DNA from: Rhizophlyctis rosea
Lineage: Eukaryota > Chytridiomycota > Chytridiomycetes > Rhizophlyctidales > Rhizophlyctidaceae
Assembly (NCBI GenBank): GCA_027596075.1
Contig: JADGJC010000011.1
Span: 1-64,000 of the forward strand
Reading direction: 5' to 3'
Length of the DNA: 64,000 nucleotides
Within the stretch, counting starts at the first letter, position 1; every line of letters begins with the position of its first letter. Both the position numbers and the translations under genes were made by a program. Positions 44,596-56,588 of this stretch are shown here, piece by piece. The notes under the pieces were generated by a model. It ran no database searches, was not told where the DNA came from, and worked only from the letters and a program-made list of their open reading frames with translations.

Positions 44596-46206
44596 TCAAG
44601 CATAAGGAGCATGTTTAAAAACATATTCATACATATTATTTTCCCCATTGGCTGGCGACGGTGTCTTCAGTCTACGCTCCATCCATAGGAAGCACTCCCC
44701 ATTTGTGCACTTGGCAGTGTCCGAACTCTGTCGGCGGTGCTCTTCATCATCGAAGTCTCCCGCATCAAGCGACTCCGTGACAGTGCCATGATGGGAAGGT
44801 GTCAACCCGGAAACATCCACCTCCTTCCCGCTGCAATCGGCAACCACTACCTCACCCCATCCCGTAACCCACCACACCGATCCATCGCTACTAACCCCAC
44901 CATGCATAATCGGTGGGCTAGTCTCAAATGCATCGAGTTGCTCCTCCTCTCCCATCCCCTCAAGCTGTACCGCCCACAACAGCGCACCATCAGCACAATC
45001 AACCCCTACGACAACCGTTCGCAGCACCAATCCGGCTTCGCCAACCAGAGTGGGATGTGGCTCCGACACTTGCCAAATTAAAATAGCGAGTCTACCGTGA
45101 ATGACTGTGTCCACCAGTAGCACACATCTTGCAGCCAACGTTGCACTGCCCGGCTCAACATCGCGCGCCAACTCCGCCAAATGCCTCCCACTACAAACTA
45201 TCCTAGGTTCTAAATCTGCTATGGCCACAAAGTCAACCATTGGACCCAGCTCATGCACAGCAAGTAATGCTAATGTGTTGGTGGTCTCGACTCGATAGAT
45301 GCACAAGCCCCACCATCTGTGATTGTCCGTTGTGTCTTCATCTTCGGGGTTGAACCGTACTGGGGTTTGGAACTCTCCTTTGACGACGATGGCTAGCAGC
45401 TTGCCCTCTTGAGTAAACGAGAGGTCATACGGAGTTATCTTCCAAGATGGAGCATCTTGGGAAAGACAGAATGCACTATACTGAATAATGTCCCGTGGTA
45501 AGAAAGGTTGCTCTAGCGCGATGAAATCTACTGGGCCACTGGTCGGGGTTGTGTTGTACCGGTATATTTGCAGCGGGTTTTCGTCGTTATGGCATATGAT
45601 CGCAACAAGATCTGCTGCTAGTGTGTGGGCCGCAATCCATCCCACCCCTAAATCCCAAGCGGTCGGTTGCCCAAGACAGACACCTGTTTCGATCTGATAG
45701 AGATGGAATGCGCTTTCCTGATGGGAGAAAATGCCAACGATGGGGAAGGTTGGGTGAAGGGATACGGGTGGGCGATCGATAGACCAAGTTGGTACGTGGG
45801 GAGGAGGTTTGCCAAGCATAGAAGAGTGATTGATTTTGCGTAAAGCGCCAAGGATGGATTCTGGAGGTGCATCGCCGGCAATATCAAACCATGAGTCGAA
45901 GATATTGGAAGAGGTGGGAAATGGAGTGGGCTTCGTATCGGGTTTTGAGCTTTTCCAACCTGCATGCCATAAACGGTAGTGGACTGCATATAGTGCAGCG
46001 TATGTCGGCGCCACAATAGAGGGTTGAACGGTTTCGTTGGAAAAATAGAAATCTCTCAGTAAGATAAACCGCCAAACAGCAATGTCCGTTGAAGGCATGC
46101 GCAACAATCGTTGGGCGGCACGACAGGTCCTTGCGAAGTGGGCAAGCATAGGTCCATCCGCTTGTTTGAAAACGAGCACTTGGGCATCGAAGGGCAGTGT
46201 GAACAT
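44596..46206 (-). CDS. F-box-like protein with probable beta-propeller
   Basis: Intronless, 536 residues from MFTLPFDAQVLVFKQADGPM. The first 70 residues have F-box character (LAHFARTCRAAQRLLRMPST then VWRFILLRDFYF). The remainder is beta-rich with spaced hydrophobic strands and Trp/Asp turns (FPIVGIFSHQESAFHLYQIE; TGVCLGQPTAWDLGVG; SSDGSVWWVTGWGEVVVADC). This fits a degenerate WD-like propeller, though no clean WD repeat is present. It ends with a Cys/Trp-containing tail, CTNGECFLWMERRLK. The family is not recognised. A substrate adaptor of an SCF ligase is a reasonable inference. Confidence 0.7.
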   Translation of the reverse strand: MFTLPFDAQVLVFKQADGPMLAHFARTCRAAQRLLRMPSTDIAVWRFILLRDFYFSNETVQPSIVAPTYAALYAVHYRLWHAGWKSSKPDTKPTPFPTSSNIFDSWFDIAGDAPPESILGALRKINHSSMLGKPPPHVPTWSIDRPPVSLHPTFPIVGIFSHQESAFHLYQIETGVCLGQPTAWDLGVGWIAAHTLAADLVAIICHNDENPLQIYRYNTTPTSGPVDFIALEQPFLPRDIIQYSAFCLSQDAPSWKITPYDLSFTQEGKLLAIVVKGEFQTPVRFNPEDEDTTDNHRWWGLCIYRVETTNTLALLAVHELGPMVDFVAIADLEPRIVCSGRHLAELARDVEPGSATLAARCVLLVDTVIHGRLAILIWQVSEPHPTLVGEAGLVLRTVVVGVDCADGALLWAVQLEGMGEEEQLDAFETSPPIMHGGVSSDGSVWWVTGWGEVVVADCSGKEVDVSGLTPSHHGTVTESLDAGDFDDEEHRRQSSDTAKCTNGECFLWMERRLKTPSPANGENNMYEYVFKHAPYA

Positions 46207-46605
46207 CTTTGGAGTCTGCCTGCATCACGTCAATACATTAGTGGGTTTGCTGGCTTTTGTGCGTTACGGAACCAGCCCAACGTTTCACGTACCAGCAGGT
46301 TGTTGCTAACGATTTTGCACAGCTCGGTTCACCACTAGACATCTAATAACGCACAGGCTGCTTAGCGCAGGATCGCGAATGGTTTCCAGCAGTTTTTTTG
46401 GTTCCAGGGGACATGTGGGACTGCGCCGGCGATATTTGGTGCTGAATGTGTGAAGGACCAAGTTGGAAGGGCTTGCAACTTGCAAGGGACTGGCGGGTTC
46501 CAAAGTCGGGAGGGGTGGCACAGCACGGCCTTCCGGCTGCGCCACAAATTGCATCCTTGCCTTCAAAAGCTGGCCCAGCAAAGTTGTTCTCTCCCACCAC
46601 TCACG
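46207..46605. other. Divergent promoter region
   Basis: About 400 bases between the F-box/propeller gene (minus) and the coiled-coil gene (plus). No additional feature was recognised. Confidence 0.45.
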
Positions 46606-49600
46606 ATGCTTTCCAGATCAACGACATCCACCCCTTCTCTTGCAACCTTCCAAGCAGTCGACGACGCAGCTTCTTCTATCTCCCAGCCTTCGATAATATC
46701 CGCCTCTTCTTCTCGAAGCACCTCCACCGCCACAACAGGCCCATATGCAACTTTCAAGCGCTTGCGGACATTCTCCGAGTTTTCCAACATATCCGACGCG
46801 GACTTCCTGGACGTAATAAATTCAACTGCATCTCGCGCAACGGCTGCCAAACAAAAGATCTTGTCATTAATTTTCGAGAAATGTGGCGTGGACGGTGTGA
46901 AGCGTTTGATGGAAACGCGGCGGGTGGAGCGGGTGGGTGGGAGGCGCTACATTACGTAAGGAACAGTATAATGATAATAAACCATCAAATAGAAACAAGA
47001 GATCAAACGAAATGTCACTGATTCGGAGAAGAGGATGCACGAGCAGGTTTTCAATGATGTGTTTTCAATGTTCATTGGTCGAGAGTTGCAGGTTGGTTGT
47101 ATTCCATGCCAGCGGTTGGTTAATTTGGCCATCGAACGATGGTAAACAAACATTTGTTTACACTGAACAGAAAATGAAATACTCAAAATCAGCCGATGCT
47201 GCTGATAATGTTTTGAAAAACAAACACATTTACATGGATGCTCTTGCCTTCTTGTTGAACAAAGCTGTGAAAGAGGCCAAACCCTCCAAGGTCAGGACAT
47301 TTGAACGTCGTAGAGTTCATAGAGATGATTGTCAAGAGCTGACGCTCCCATGACCTCCTATAGCCTAAAATTCAACCAGCGGTCTCGTCCGACATTCCAA
47401 GGTACTGATTGGCATACTCAAAACACCACCATCCCATGCCTGATAATGTCCCAGCACGTCTCAGTCACCACCTCAGCAGCCCACATCAAAACCATCAACC
47501 GCGCAGCCACCACCTCAACCGCCTTCATCAGCAGCAACACCCATCTCAACATCACCCTCCACATTATCTCGTCACGCTTCCTTGTCATCGATTGCTACGG
47601 CGCGATTGAAGAAGCCTTCGTCATCAGTAAAGAAACTTACTGATGGCACAGAAACACTCCCACCTCCCTCAATACCACCGCCTACACCTCTGGAAATCAC
47701 CGAAGATCTGATGCCAATCTCAGCAGTTCCTCCAGGCCGGCTGAAAAAGATCACTCGACTGAAGAGCGATCCGAATATACGGCCGCCATCGAACTTCGTG
47801 GATCAATCGCAGGCCAGGATACAAGAGTTAGAAGCTCAGGTACATGAGTTTAGTTGCGGAAGCGTTCATACAAATGCCTCCAACTTCCACTGTCCTGATC
47901 CATCCTTTGCTAGTTAGCATCTCTTCAGGCGGAAAATGCCACTTTGAAACAGGAAGTCTCCCATGTCCGTGAACTATACCAAGCTGCGACGGCCGAAGCG
48001 AGTGTCAATTCCGCCTCATCTCTTGAACGCCGACGAACAGCGCTGCTCAGATCGCAAATCATCCAACTACAGCGTGAAGTGATCGCGCAGCGGGATAGCC
48101 TGATAGAAAAGGAACATTCAGGGCAGGATGTGGACGAAGACGTAAATAGGATTAAGGAACTGGTGAAGGGGATCTTGACAGAGGTACGTCATGTCGGAAT
48201 AATGAGATTGGTTGCCAGCTCCAGCGGACTCCGTTTCTGGTATGTGGGAGCAGACCTCCTAACTGATACCAACACCAATCAGGACACATCAAAATACTCC
48301 CCACGCCACATCGACTCGCTCAAACAAACCCTCCAAATCACTTCCGCCATATCAAAACGCCTAAATCGGCACACGGTACGGGATCGGCTGACGTCAAGGG
48401 AGGAGGAAAGGACGCCGGCAGTGGAGTTTTTGTCGGAGTTTATCTGTCCGAAGAGGAGGAAGGAGTTGAGAGCGGTGTCGCTTGCGGATGTTGTTAGTGG
48501 GAGGATTGAGCATCTGAATTTGAGACATGTTGCGAGGTTGGAGAGACAGCTGGGACAGTTATATGGAGGTGAGGGAGTTTTGCGTTGTGTGGAGGGGTTT
48601 ACCTGCACATATTGCGGTTTCTGGCATCATTCCGTTTGCCATGACCACCCTGCCTAACCTTCGATGCTGAACAGACTTGGCGGCTTTGAGAAGTTCGCTA
48701 GCGAACAGTTTTGAGCCTTTTGTGGTGCCGGATTTACCGGTATGTACGGATGTTTCTTCGGCACGCATTTCTGCAGATGCTTTATTCATTTTCAATTGTT
48801 GTACCATCACCAGCAACATGTAAACGACACATTCGATAGAACGATGAAGGGTCTCGTGTCAGCCATGAATGCGTTGATCAGTGTGTCGGTTTTGGTCCCT
48901 GCTGCCCCATTGCCGGATATCGACAAAGGTAATCTTTGCCGTGTGATTTGTGTGGAGCGTTGGATCGAGCATGTGCTTCTGTACTTTGTACTGATATTCC
49001 GTTACCCTCAATAAGTGGTTCGAACAGGTGCAATCGAAATACCGACCGCATCGGAAGTAGCGCAGTATTTGCCAAATATGAGCGCCGGCTTACGGTTAGT
49101 GTTTCGGCATTTCCGCTGGTCTTGCCACTTCATTCTCTGTGGAGCTCAACATATCCGTGATGTTCGGTTTGAACTGTAGCTCAAAAGTGGAGGAAGCCAT
49201 CACCGTGTTGTTGAAGGCCATGCAGGCGTATGAGGTGCAATATTGCAAAATATGTACAGTTTGGAGATCGTACCGTACTCATCATCGCGTTCAGGATTCG
49301 TACGAAGGGGAGAAGTCGGCGCTGGAGACCGAATTGAAGTTTCATAGGGATTTGTATATCCAGCACGTAAGTTTGCGAAGGTTGTTTTGAATTTCAGAGA
49401 TTGAAAGTATATTTTAACTATGGATGTAACCTTAGACCGAGCATATTACATCTTTAGTGGACAAAATGGAGGAGGCAAGGAAGACCATTGTGGAGGAAGT
49501 TCAAGGTACGCAAGGGAGGACGGGAGAATGACGCCCGGATCAGAAGAACGAACCAATTCATTTCTCACCGACAATCCCACCTTCTCCCGCATCAGGCGTT

Positions 49601-49753
49601 GGAGACTCAATCGCAGATCTACGAACTAAACTTGGATCGCTGGTGTTCACCCAAGATGCCGTTAGGCAGTTCCTGGCGGATAGTGAAACGACCCTGAAAG
49701 AGGTTTCGGAACGGGTGGAGGGGATTGTGGGCAGTGGGCCGATTGAGATTTGA
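46606..49753 (+). CDS. Coiled-coil protein of unknown function
   Basis: A many-exon gene. Exon 1 begins MLSRSTTSTPSLATFQAVDD at 46606 and runs to about 46954. Later exons are near 47180-47290, 47367-47400, 47455-47838, 47929-48183, 48281-48570, then several short ones to a TGA at 49751-49753. The exon at 47455 is Ser/Pro/Thr-rich. Heptad-like stretches follow: QSQARIQELEAQ|AENATLK, ALLRSQIIQLQREVIAQRDS, VNRIKELVKGILTE, LNLRHVARLERQLGQLYG and SALETELKFHRDLYIQH. The C-terminus is VRQFLADSETTLKEVSERVE then GIVGSGPIEI. I do not recognise the family. A cytoskeletal or centrosomal scaffold would fit, but nothing proves it. Exon ends are approximate, and the N-terminal exon could belong to a separate short gene. 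Confidence 0.6.
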
Positions 49754-50522
49754 GCATTTTCTTTGTTTTTGATTGAAAACGTATAAGCGAGTAGCTGGGG
49801 CTTTAGCAACACGATTTAATTGCGTTTCAGGTTTGAGATGGTTGAGTGTAGCGTGAGGTTGTGGGTGCTCCGTAGGTCCTCAATGTTGTGGAAATGTTAA
49901 TCCAACGTGGGTGAAGATGATAACCACCTACGGAATGCGCGTGGCCCGTCAGGCATATGATAGTCATTTGTGCACTATTGTAAGCTTCCTGCCAACGCAC
50001 AAGCAGCGATTGCCCTTGCCACAGAATCAATCATCAACATCTGGTATGATTGAATGAAGATGTGGTGGGACTTAGTTGGACTGGGACTCAGTTGAACTGG
50101 GAGTTAGTTGAACTGGGCGTTGCACATTCATTATCAACATTATCAACATGAAGAAGTCGCGAAGGATATAGAGTCGTCATTGGAAATCGTTTTCGTTGAG
50201 TCTCTTCAGTCCCCCCGCATGTCTGGAGATTCGAACGCGGTGCTAATCGCTTACTACGACGGCTGACCCCGTCCAGTGATATACCTTCAGAGCATGAGGG
50301 CAAAGTTTAGAGAATAGTATGCGACACCCATATGACGCCCACGGCTCCTAGCCTTGCAGAATGTCTCCAAGGAAGACAACGTGCGTGATCAACGCCAGGA
50401 CTTCGAACTTGCTCGAGGGCTTGGTCCCGATAAGCCTGTACTTTCTTGCGGACTTCACAATCTACACAATCAAATTAACACTCTGTTGCGTGGGAAAGTT
50501 TTTGAAACCATACGAGCAGGAA
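49754..50522. other. Convergent intergenic region with short tandem repeat
   Basis: It separates the 3' ends of the coiled-coil gene and DNAAF10. It holds the 16-bp tandem repeat at 50071-50118. A tRNA-like TTCGAA at about 50228 on the minus strand does not fold into a T arm. No gene was recognised. Confidence 0.5.
50071..50118. repeat. 16-bp tandem repeat, three copies
   Basis: The units are CTTAGTTGGACTGGGA, CTCAGTTGAACTGGGA and GTTAGTTGAACTGGGC. They differ at one to four positions and sit in non-coding DNA between two gene 3' ends. Confidence 0.85.
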
Positions 50523-52058
50523 TCAATACTGATTCAACTTCGTCACGATGCCAATCCTGACGCTCTGGTCAAAGCTAGCAAAAGCACACAGTCCTTGTTT
50601 ATCAGGGCTCCAATCGAACGCCGCTACGGGCTGTTCTGCGACGTTGGCGTTGTTGATCAGCTCGCAGGTGCCCGGAACGCCTTCGTCGTGCTTGTTGTCG
50701 GCGTCCTTGCGGGTACGTGAGGAGGGATAGTTGCTGATAAGATGGGAGGCGAGATAAGTCGGGGAAGTAGTGATGGAGGGAGACTTGTGGTGGCCCTTAG
50801 GACTTACTATTTGTATAGGTTGAGGGTGCCATTTCCGCCAGAAGTCATGAAGATGTCGCGATTTTGTGGGAGGTGCTTCACTGTCCAGACTGTTGTGTTG
50901 TCGTGTGCCTACCCATGTCAGATCAGCAACAATTTTGCGTGGTCTCAGTCAATGTGGCTGCTGAAGGGGGGAAAGCACACCTTAACGACTGTAGATGCAA
51001 ACCCGTTCTTCGGATGCTGCGTTCTCAGATCAAATACGTGGAAGGAAGATTCCAGAGTTGTCACAACCATCTTGTTTGCACGGATGTCTTTACGGTCAAA
51101 CTCTATTGCGCAGATCTAGGTGGGAGAGTAAGCGCGTGCGTATGACATTGACCACTGAGAGGTCAAGCATCATAATATAGAGGGTAAGTGTACACACCCC
51201 ATTCTTCAGATTTGTTTCCCACCGTAATGCCATGGCGCGAAGATCGAATATTTTCACATCACCGTTTTCGTAGCCGGCACATACCCACCGTTCTTCATCG
51301 TTGTAGGAATTGCCTGTTTGATGTGATTGGCGTGTTCAAACAGGTGAGTAGGTGTACTTGTATGCTATCGATGAATCAGCATCTTCGTTGCATTATACGC
51401 ACCAAAGACCACAGCCCAGGTATCTCGTGCCGCCTCCCCTTGTGCTGGCGCAATTTTGGCTACTGGCTTATCTTTTTGTCGAACGTCCCATATTTTGACG
51501 GTACCTATTCTGCGTGAAAGGGGTTGTAGTATACCGTCCTTGCACCGTTTCTGACATAGTAAAATGCGTCAAATGAAAAACGCACCATCCCGACTTCCTG
51601 TAACAATTTCCGGCGGGCCTGTTTGCACACCAACTCCGCCACAACCATCGATGCAATTGATTATTTGTTCGTGAGCACGGACGGTATACACGGGCGTGTT
51701 GGTCCGTTCCAGGTCCCACACGCTGAGACGGCCTTCGAAATCTCCCGTGGCAAGGTGACGCGTGTGCAGCGAAGATGCCGCAAAGGTGCCACTTTTAAAC
51801 GCGTGTTCTTTTTCAGTCTGTGCAACAAACAAGTGAGATAGGCAATTCAGGGAAAGACCTAGTCCGTATAGTTGGTACCTCTGCAACGAGTTTCACGTCT
51901 GCACCCTCCAGCTCATATACTTGCAACGCGGCTGTGCCACGTGGGTGTTGTCCAAGCACCACAAAACGCGCTGAGCAGGGGATCCATTTCACGTCATAAG
52001 CAGTGAATGTAAGAGATTTCTGGATATGTGTGACTATTTGAGACTTCTCTAAAGTCAT
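50523..52058 (-). CDS. DNAAF10: Dynein axonemal assembly factor 10 (WDR92/Monad) homologue
   Basis: WD40 protein that works with R2TP/prefoldin-like chaperones to assemble axonemal dynein arms in the cytoplasm. The start [20 protein letters not shown] at 52058 matches the family N-terminus. Family blocks follow in order across short exons: [163 protein letters not shown], and [20 protein letters not shown] with IVTKLNQY at the end. Length is about 360 residues, as in animals. Its presence implies motile flagella with dynein arms. Confidence 0.93.
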
Positions 52059-52220
52059 ATTGTAGGTGCTTCAGAATTACAGTTTGGGAAGTTTGTGTGG
52101 GAAAGTGCTTATCTGAAGATGAGAAAGATGAGGGAGCTTTGAAAGGGCGCGCTGACAGAATGTCTATCAGATCATCGATTTGATCAGCGTGTCAGCAGCA
52201 GGATGAGGTTGTGTGACTCA

Positions 52221-52586
52221 ATGGATAAATTTGACCCGAAAAGGGCCACTGTTGACCGACAATCAACCCAATTATGGCAGGATGAGATATTTGGAACCTT
52301 TTCCCATCCCCATGATCGAGAATACCGGATTTTCGGGTTGCCTGTGGCTCACCCCGGTAAGCCACCACCACAGCGGCCCACAAAGAAGAGGACAGATTGG
52401 GACCCATTTGAGGCGGTGACTCGTGATGGTGACTTGACAAGGAAGGAACGTCAGCAGGTGTTGGTTGGAGGACGCTCCCTGCTGCTATCACTCACTCCCT
52501 TGTTCATGCTGGCACACTGTTGCGACCCTCTGTTAGAAGTGACCTGGTTGGTGTCCATAAACTATCCCCATGCACTAGCAGTCTAG
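52221..52586 (+). CDS. Possible small gene, unknown
   Basis: An open frame begins MDKFDPKRATVDRQSTQLWQ and reads on to PPPQRPTKKRTDWDPFEAVT then RDGDLTRKERQQ, which looks protein-like. Beyond about 52458 it becomes hydrophobic and less convincing, and a GTGTTG sequence after CAG could be a donor. It is divergent from DNAAF10, 162 bases away. The family is not recognised, and the coding status and end are uncertain. Confidence 0.35.
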   Translation: MDKFDPKRATVDRQSTQLWQDEIFGTFSHPHDREYRIFGLPVAHPGKPPPQRPTKKRTDWDPFEAVTRDGDLTRKERQQVLVGGRSLLLSLTPLFMLAHCCDPLLEVTWLVSINYPHALAV

Positions 52587-53285
52587 CACGCACGTAATCT
52601 CATCATTTTTGGCACCAAAAGACTTGGAATACTACCATCGGAAAAACACTTGCAAAGTTTCTTGGTAGCCAGCGGAACTGCCCTTGGGCTGGAGAGCAGA
52701 ACTTTACCGTTCCCTCAGTGAAGAGAAAGAACACCTCTTCAAGGACCATCAGCGACCACCTCCTTGTTGAACCACTGAAGAAGATCTTTGTGGAATTGTG
52801 ACGCCTGTCGACACTTGAGCTCCTGATTCCACACGGCAACCTCTTTTCAACACTCTTTTGCATATCCTGTGTCGCTACGCACAAATTTTTGGGACACCTA
52901 CTAGATTACAGTAAGTACAACTTTCAGACTTACAACGGTCGCACAGCACTCGTTGTGTATTTGTGTGGTCCTCACCTTGTCTGGTTTGGTCTTTTTTTCT
53001 TACAGAATCAAACTTCCGCAAAAAATACGAAAAACAATCAATCATCCATCATTGTTGCCGTTCACTCTTGCGTTTGAAGCACTCCGTCATACCAAGTAGC
53101 CCCTCGTGGCATTCCAGGTTTTTGGCCGGTATGAAAAGCCCTGTTTTGCGGCTACATTCCTGGTCACCCCTTCACGGCATCACACATAGAACGTATCGCA
53201 ATTCCAAACCGCCCTCTTTCGTCAACAGAAAACACTTCAAAACGGTTTTCCATCGCCACCGCCATCGCCATCGAGCAGTCCTGTG
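52587..53285. other. Upstream region and probable 5' UTR of CCR4
   Basis: About 700 bases with no recognised gene. GTAAGT at about 52911, followed by T-rich DNA and TTACAG near 53000, could be a 5'-UTR intron. This is not certain. Confidence 0.35.
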
Positions 53286-55810
53286 ATGGCAGATAAAGAG
53301 GATTCACTGAATCCTTATTCGTATCAAATGGGAGCACAAGCCTTCTTTTCCTATAACCCACCTGGATCCCCCGGCAGCACCGCAAACGGTTCCCCCGCAC
53401 CCTCCTCACCATCCATCAACGGAACAGCCTACGGCACGCACGGACACCAAATGTACGGGACAACTGTAGCGCCGCGGTTTTCCAACCAGCTGCACTTTGG
53501 CACCAAACTCCCCGCCCATGTACAGCTAAATCACTCGATGCTGTCTCCATCACCATACCCACAGCCCATGGGCCTCTCAACACATCCAGCGACGTCGTCA
53601 ATGCCCGCTGCGAATTCCGTGTCCATAGCTGCAGGGGTAGGGATGGGTGTTGGGGTGGGTGTAAACGGGCAGCTAGCAGTTGCAGGGCCACACCACCAGA
53701 AGCAGGTAGAATCCGCACAAATCTCACGACAAATGGCATCACCACATCATCACGCACGGGTAGCGGCGGCGGCGTCCCGCACAACAGCTCTAGCGGCTGC
53801 GGCGTCGGGAGGTGCACCGGCGGGGACGGGCGCGGATGGGGCGGCCAACGGGACGGGGGCAAATAGTGGCGAGAAGGCCTCGGAATGGACTGTAGTTGAT
53901 TTGGGCGGGATGCAGATCAAGAACCTGTCCAAAGAGCTGTTCCGATACTCGTTCCTCACCACGCTATATCTGAACCACAACGCCCTGACTTTCATACCGC
54001 CAGAGATCAGTCGACTACGGTCGCTGGTGGTTTTGGATATTTCCGGCAACAAGCTCGCGAGCGTGCCGGCGGAGTTGGGGTTGTTGGTGATGTTGAGGGA
54101 GCTGTTGATGTTTGATAACGAGTTGACGTTTTTGCCGCCGGAATTGGGGAGTTTGTACTTATTGGAGACGTTGGGGTTGGAGGGGAACCCGTTGAATGAG
54201 CCTTTGTTGTCCATGATTCAGAAGGATGGGACTACGGCTGTCGTTAGTTATTTGCGGGATACATGTCCAGGTAGGCTTTGGTTTGGCAGACAATATTGGA
54301 ATGGTCAACTCATACTGACACCGCCCATGTTTGTTTTACAGTTCCACCCATGCCCGCAGATCGGGAGTGGATTCAGTTGGAGGAGGATGCATATGGAAAT
54401 ACTCCGAATGGTAAGAAATCTTACTGGCTACCCTTTGACACTGAAAAAGTACTCATCGCAATTCTGTAGAATCCTTCACCGTCATGTCCTATAACTGCCT
54501 CAGCGAGCGATACGCCCCCTCCTCATCATATGCATACACACCGGCATGGGCACTAAGTTGGGACTACCGAAAGGATCTCCTGCTGCAGGATTTGTTGAAT
54601 TATAATGCGGACATATTGTGTTTGCAGGTTCGTGTTTTTTTTTTCATGGCGGGAACTTGGACGATTATCTTGGGAGGTGCGGGATTGAGCTGGGATTAGA
54701 ATGACATTCTTACTAACTTTTTGGTTTGCATCATTCAGGAGATTGAGGCGGGCCAGTTTGACGAGTATTTCCAGGAGCAGCTGCGACAGCATGGAGAGTA
54801 CGAAGGAGTGTTTTTCCAGAAGTCAAGGGCTAGGACGATGGGGGAGACGGAGAGGAAGCAGGTGGATGGCTGTGCTACGTTCTATAAATCAGCCAAGTAA
54901 GTTGATACTGGGTATCTTTTTCTCTTATCCGATGTGTTAATTTGCAGACGAGCAATTTGCTGATCAATATTTCATTATATTACTCTTTAGGTTCACCCTT
55001 ATCGATAAACACTGCGTAGAATTCCAACAAATAGCCATGCAACGCCCCGAGCTACGGAAATCGGAGGACATGCTGAACCGGGTGATGCTCAAGGACAACA
55101 TTGCGGTGGTGGTGCTGTTGGAGCACAAGGAGACGGGCTTGAGGCTGATGGTGGCGAACGCGCATTTACATTGGGATCCGAGTTATAGGGATGTGAAGTT
55201 GGTGCAGACAGCGATGTTGGCGGAGGAGATTCATCGGTTGGAGGGTGGGTGGGTTAAGAATGCGGGCAAGGGAGCGGCGGCGGCGGCGGCAGGAGCGGGG
55301 ACGGGTGGACAGACAAATGGGACGAATGGGGCGGGATCGGGTGGTGCGGCGGGTGGGTCGACAACGCAACCCACACGGTTGCCACTTTTGATTTGCGGAG
55401 ACTTCAACTCCCTTCCCGATTCCGGGGTATACGAGTTCCTTTCCTCCGGCCAGGTCGCGCAAGACCACGACGATCTCGGGACCTACACCTACGGGCCGTA
55501 CACGACGGAAGGGCTGTCACATAAGTTCTCACTGAAGAGCGCGTACTCGCACGTAGGGGAGCTGGAGTTTACGAATTTCACGCCGACGTTCAAGGGTGTT
55601 ATTGATTATGTGTGGTATTCCACGAACGGGTTGAGCGTGACGGGTCTTTTGGGGAATGTGGATCGGGAGTATGTGGGCCGAACGGTTGGGTTTCCTAATG
55701 CGCATCATCCGAGTGATCATATTCCGTTGGTTGTGCAGGTTGTTATGAAGAGGGGTGGGGTTGGGGAGAGGGGCAGGAAGGTTGTGTTCAATTTTTCCAA
55801 TAAAGAGTAA
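53286..55810 (+). CDS. CCR4: CCR4 poly(A)-specific deadenylase (CNOT6-like)
   Basis: Catalytic subunit of the CCR4-NOT complex, shortening mRNA poly(A) tails in the cytoplasm. Five exons, 53286-54270, 54342-54410, 54470-54627, 54739-54896 and 54991-55810, give 729 residues. Residues 1-200 are low-complexity. A leucine-rich-repeat block at about 205-320 (LTTLYLNHNALTFIPPEISR; LVVLDISGNKLASVPAELG) is the part that binds CAF1/NOT1. The endonuclease/exonuclease/phosphatase domain starts ESFTVMSYNCLSERY. Magnesium and catalytic residues are visible: E405 in CLQ|EIEAGQFDEY, then NAHLHWDP, ICGDFNSLPDSGVY (about 590) and HHPSDHIPL (about 697). An odd Ala/Gly/Thr-rich insert of about 50 residues sits just before GDFNS (55260-55370). 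Confidence 0.96.
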
Positions 55811-56588
55811 TAATCCTAATTTTTTTGCACGGTGTTTTGGCATTGTTGTTGGATAATTATGAAATGTTTTGGAAGGACCTTTACATGATATTGCTGTTCA
55901 TATGTGACGTTTTTTATTATTACTGTTAATGGGCATGGTTTGGTCAGTCCGCCACATGCGTCTCGCGCTTCCATTAAGGAATCTGTTCGCGGCAGTTGGA
56001 CAACACATTTTGCACATGCAACTGCGGGTCAGAACTTTCGTAGATCCAAAGGGTGGTTGATTTTTGTGGAAACGGGCGGCGCAGATTCCGTCCACTCTCA
56101 AGCATCAAGCATCTGGCGCTTGACCCACACCAGCAGATGCAAGTGCTGGTAAACAGTGACCCTATGGCGTGAGGCTGTGAACACATCGCTTCATTCCCAC
56201 TTTGCCGGTCTAGGAAACCGCAGGCATGCACTGAGAAGTCTATATTTTCGGGAGTTACGTATTCGCAGCGGAGTAAGGAGATTGGCAACGCAGTGCAAAA
56301 GCACTGCTGCGAAATGGGTGAACACCAGTTTACAATTGTGAGAACAGAGATCTGGAGATGACTTCAGCCCTCACACCAGTCAGCAAGCAACAGCCTTTGC
56401 CGACTTGATCAGCCCAGCAATGTAAGAAGCATAATGCGACGCAAAAGGCTGGATACAAAGTCGTAAATAAACCGCATAACAAAACCAAAACTCCAAAAGC
56501 GAAAACACAAAAAATTTAGGATGGTAGTTTGGTATGGTTATGTGGCGACCCAGATCCGACCTCTCAACGCTGTTATCCAACTCGCCGC

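Noticed and set aside
50200..50285. tRNA-like TTCGAAT on the minus strand
   Set aside because: The flanking five bases do not pair, so no T arm forms, and no acceptor or D arm was found.
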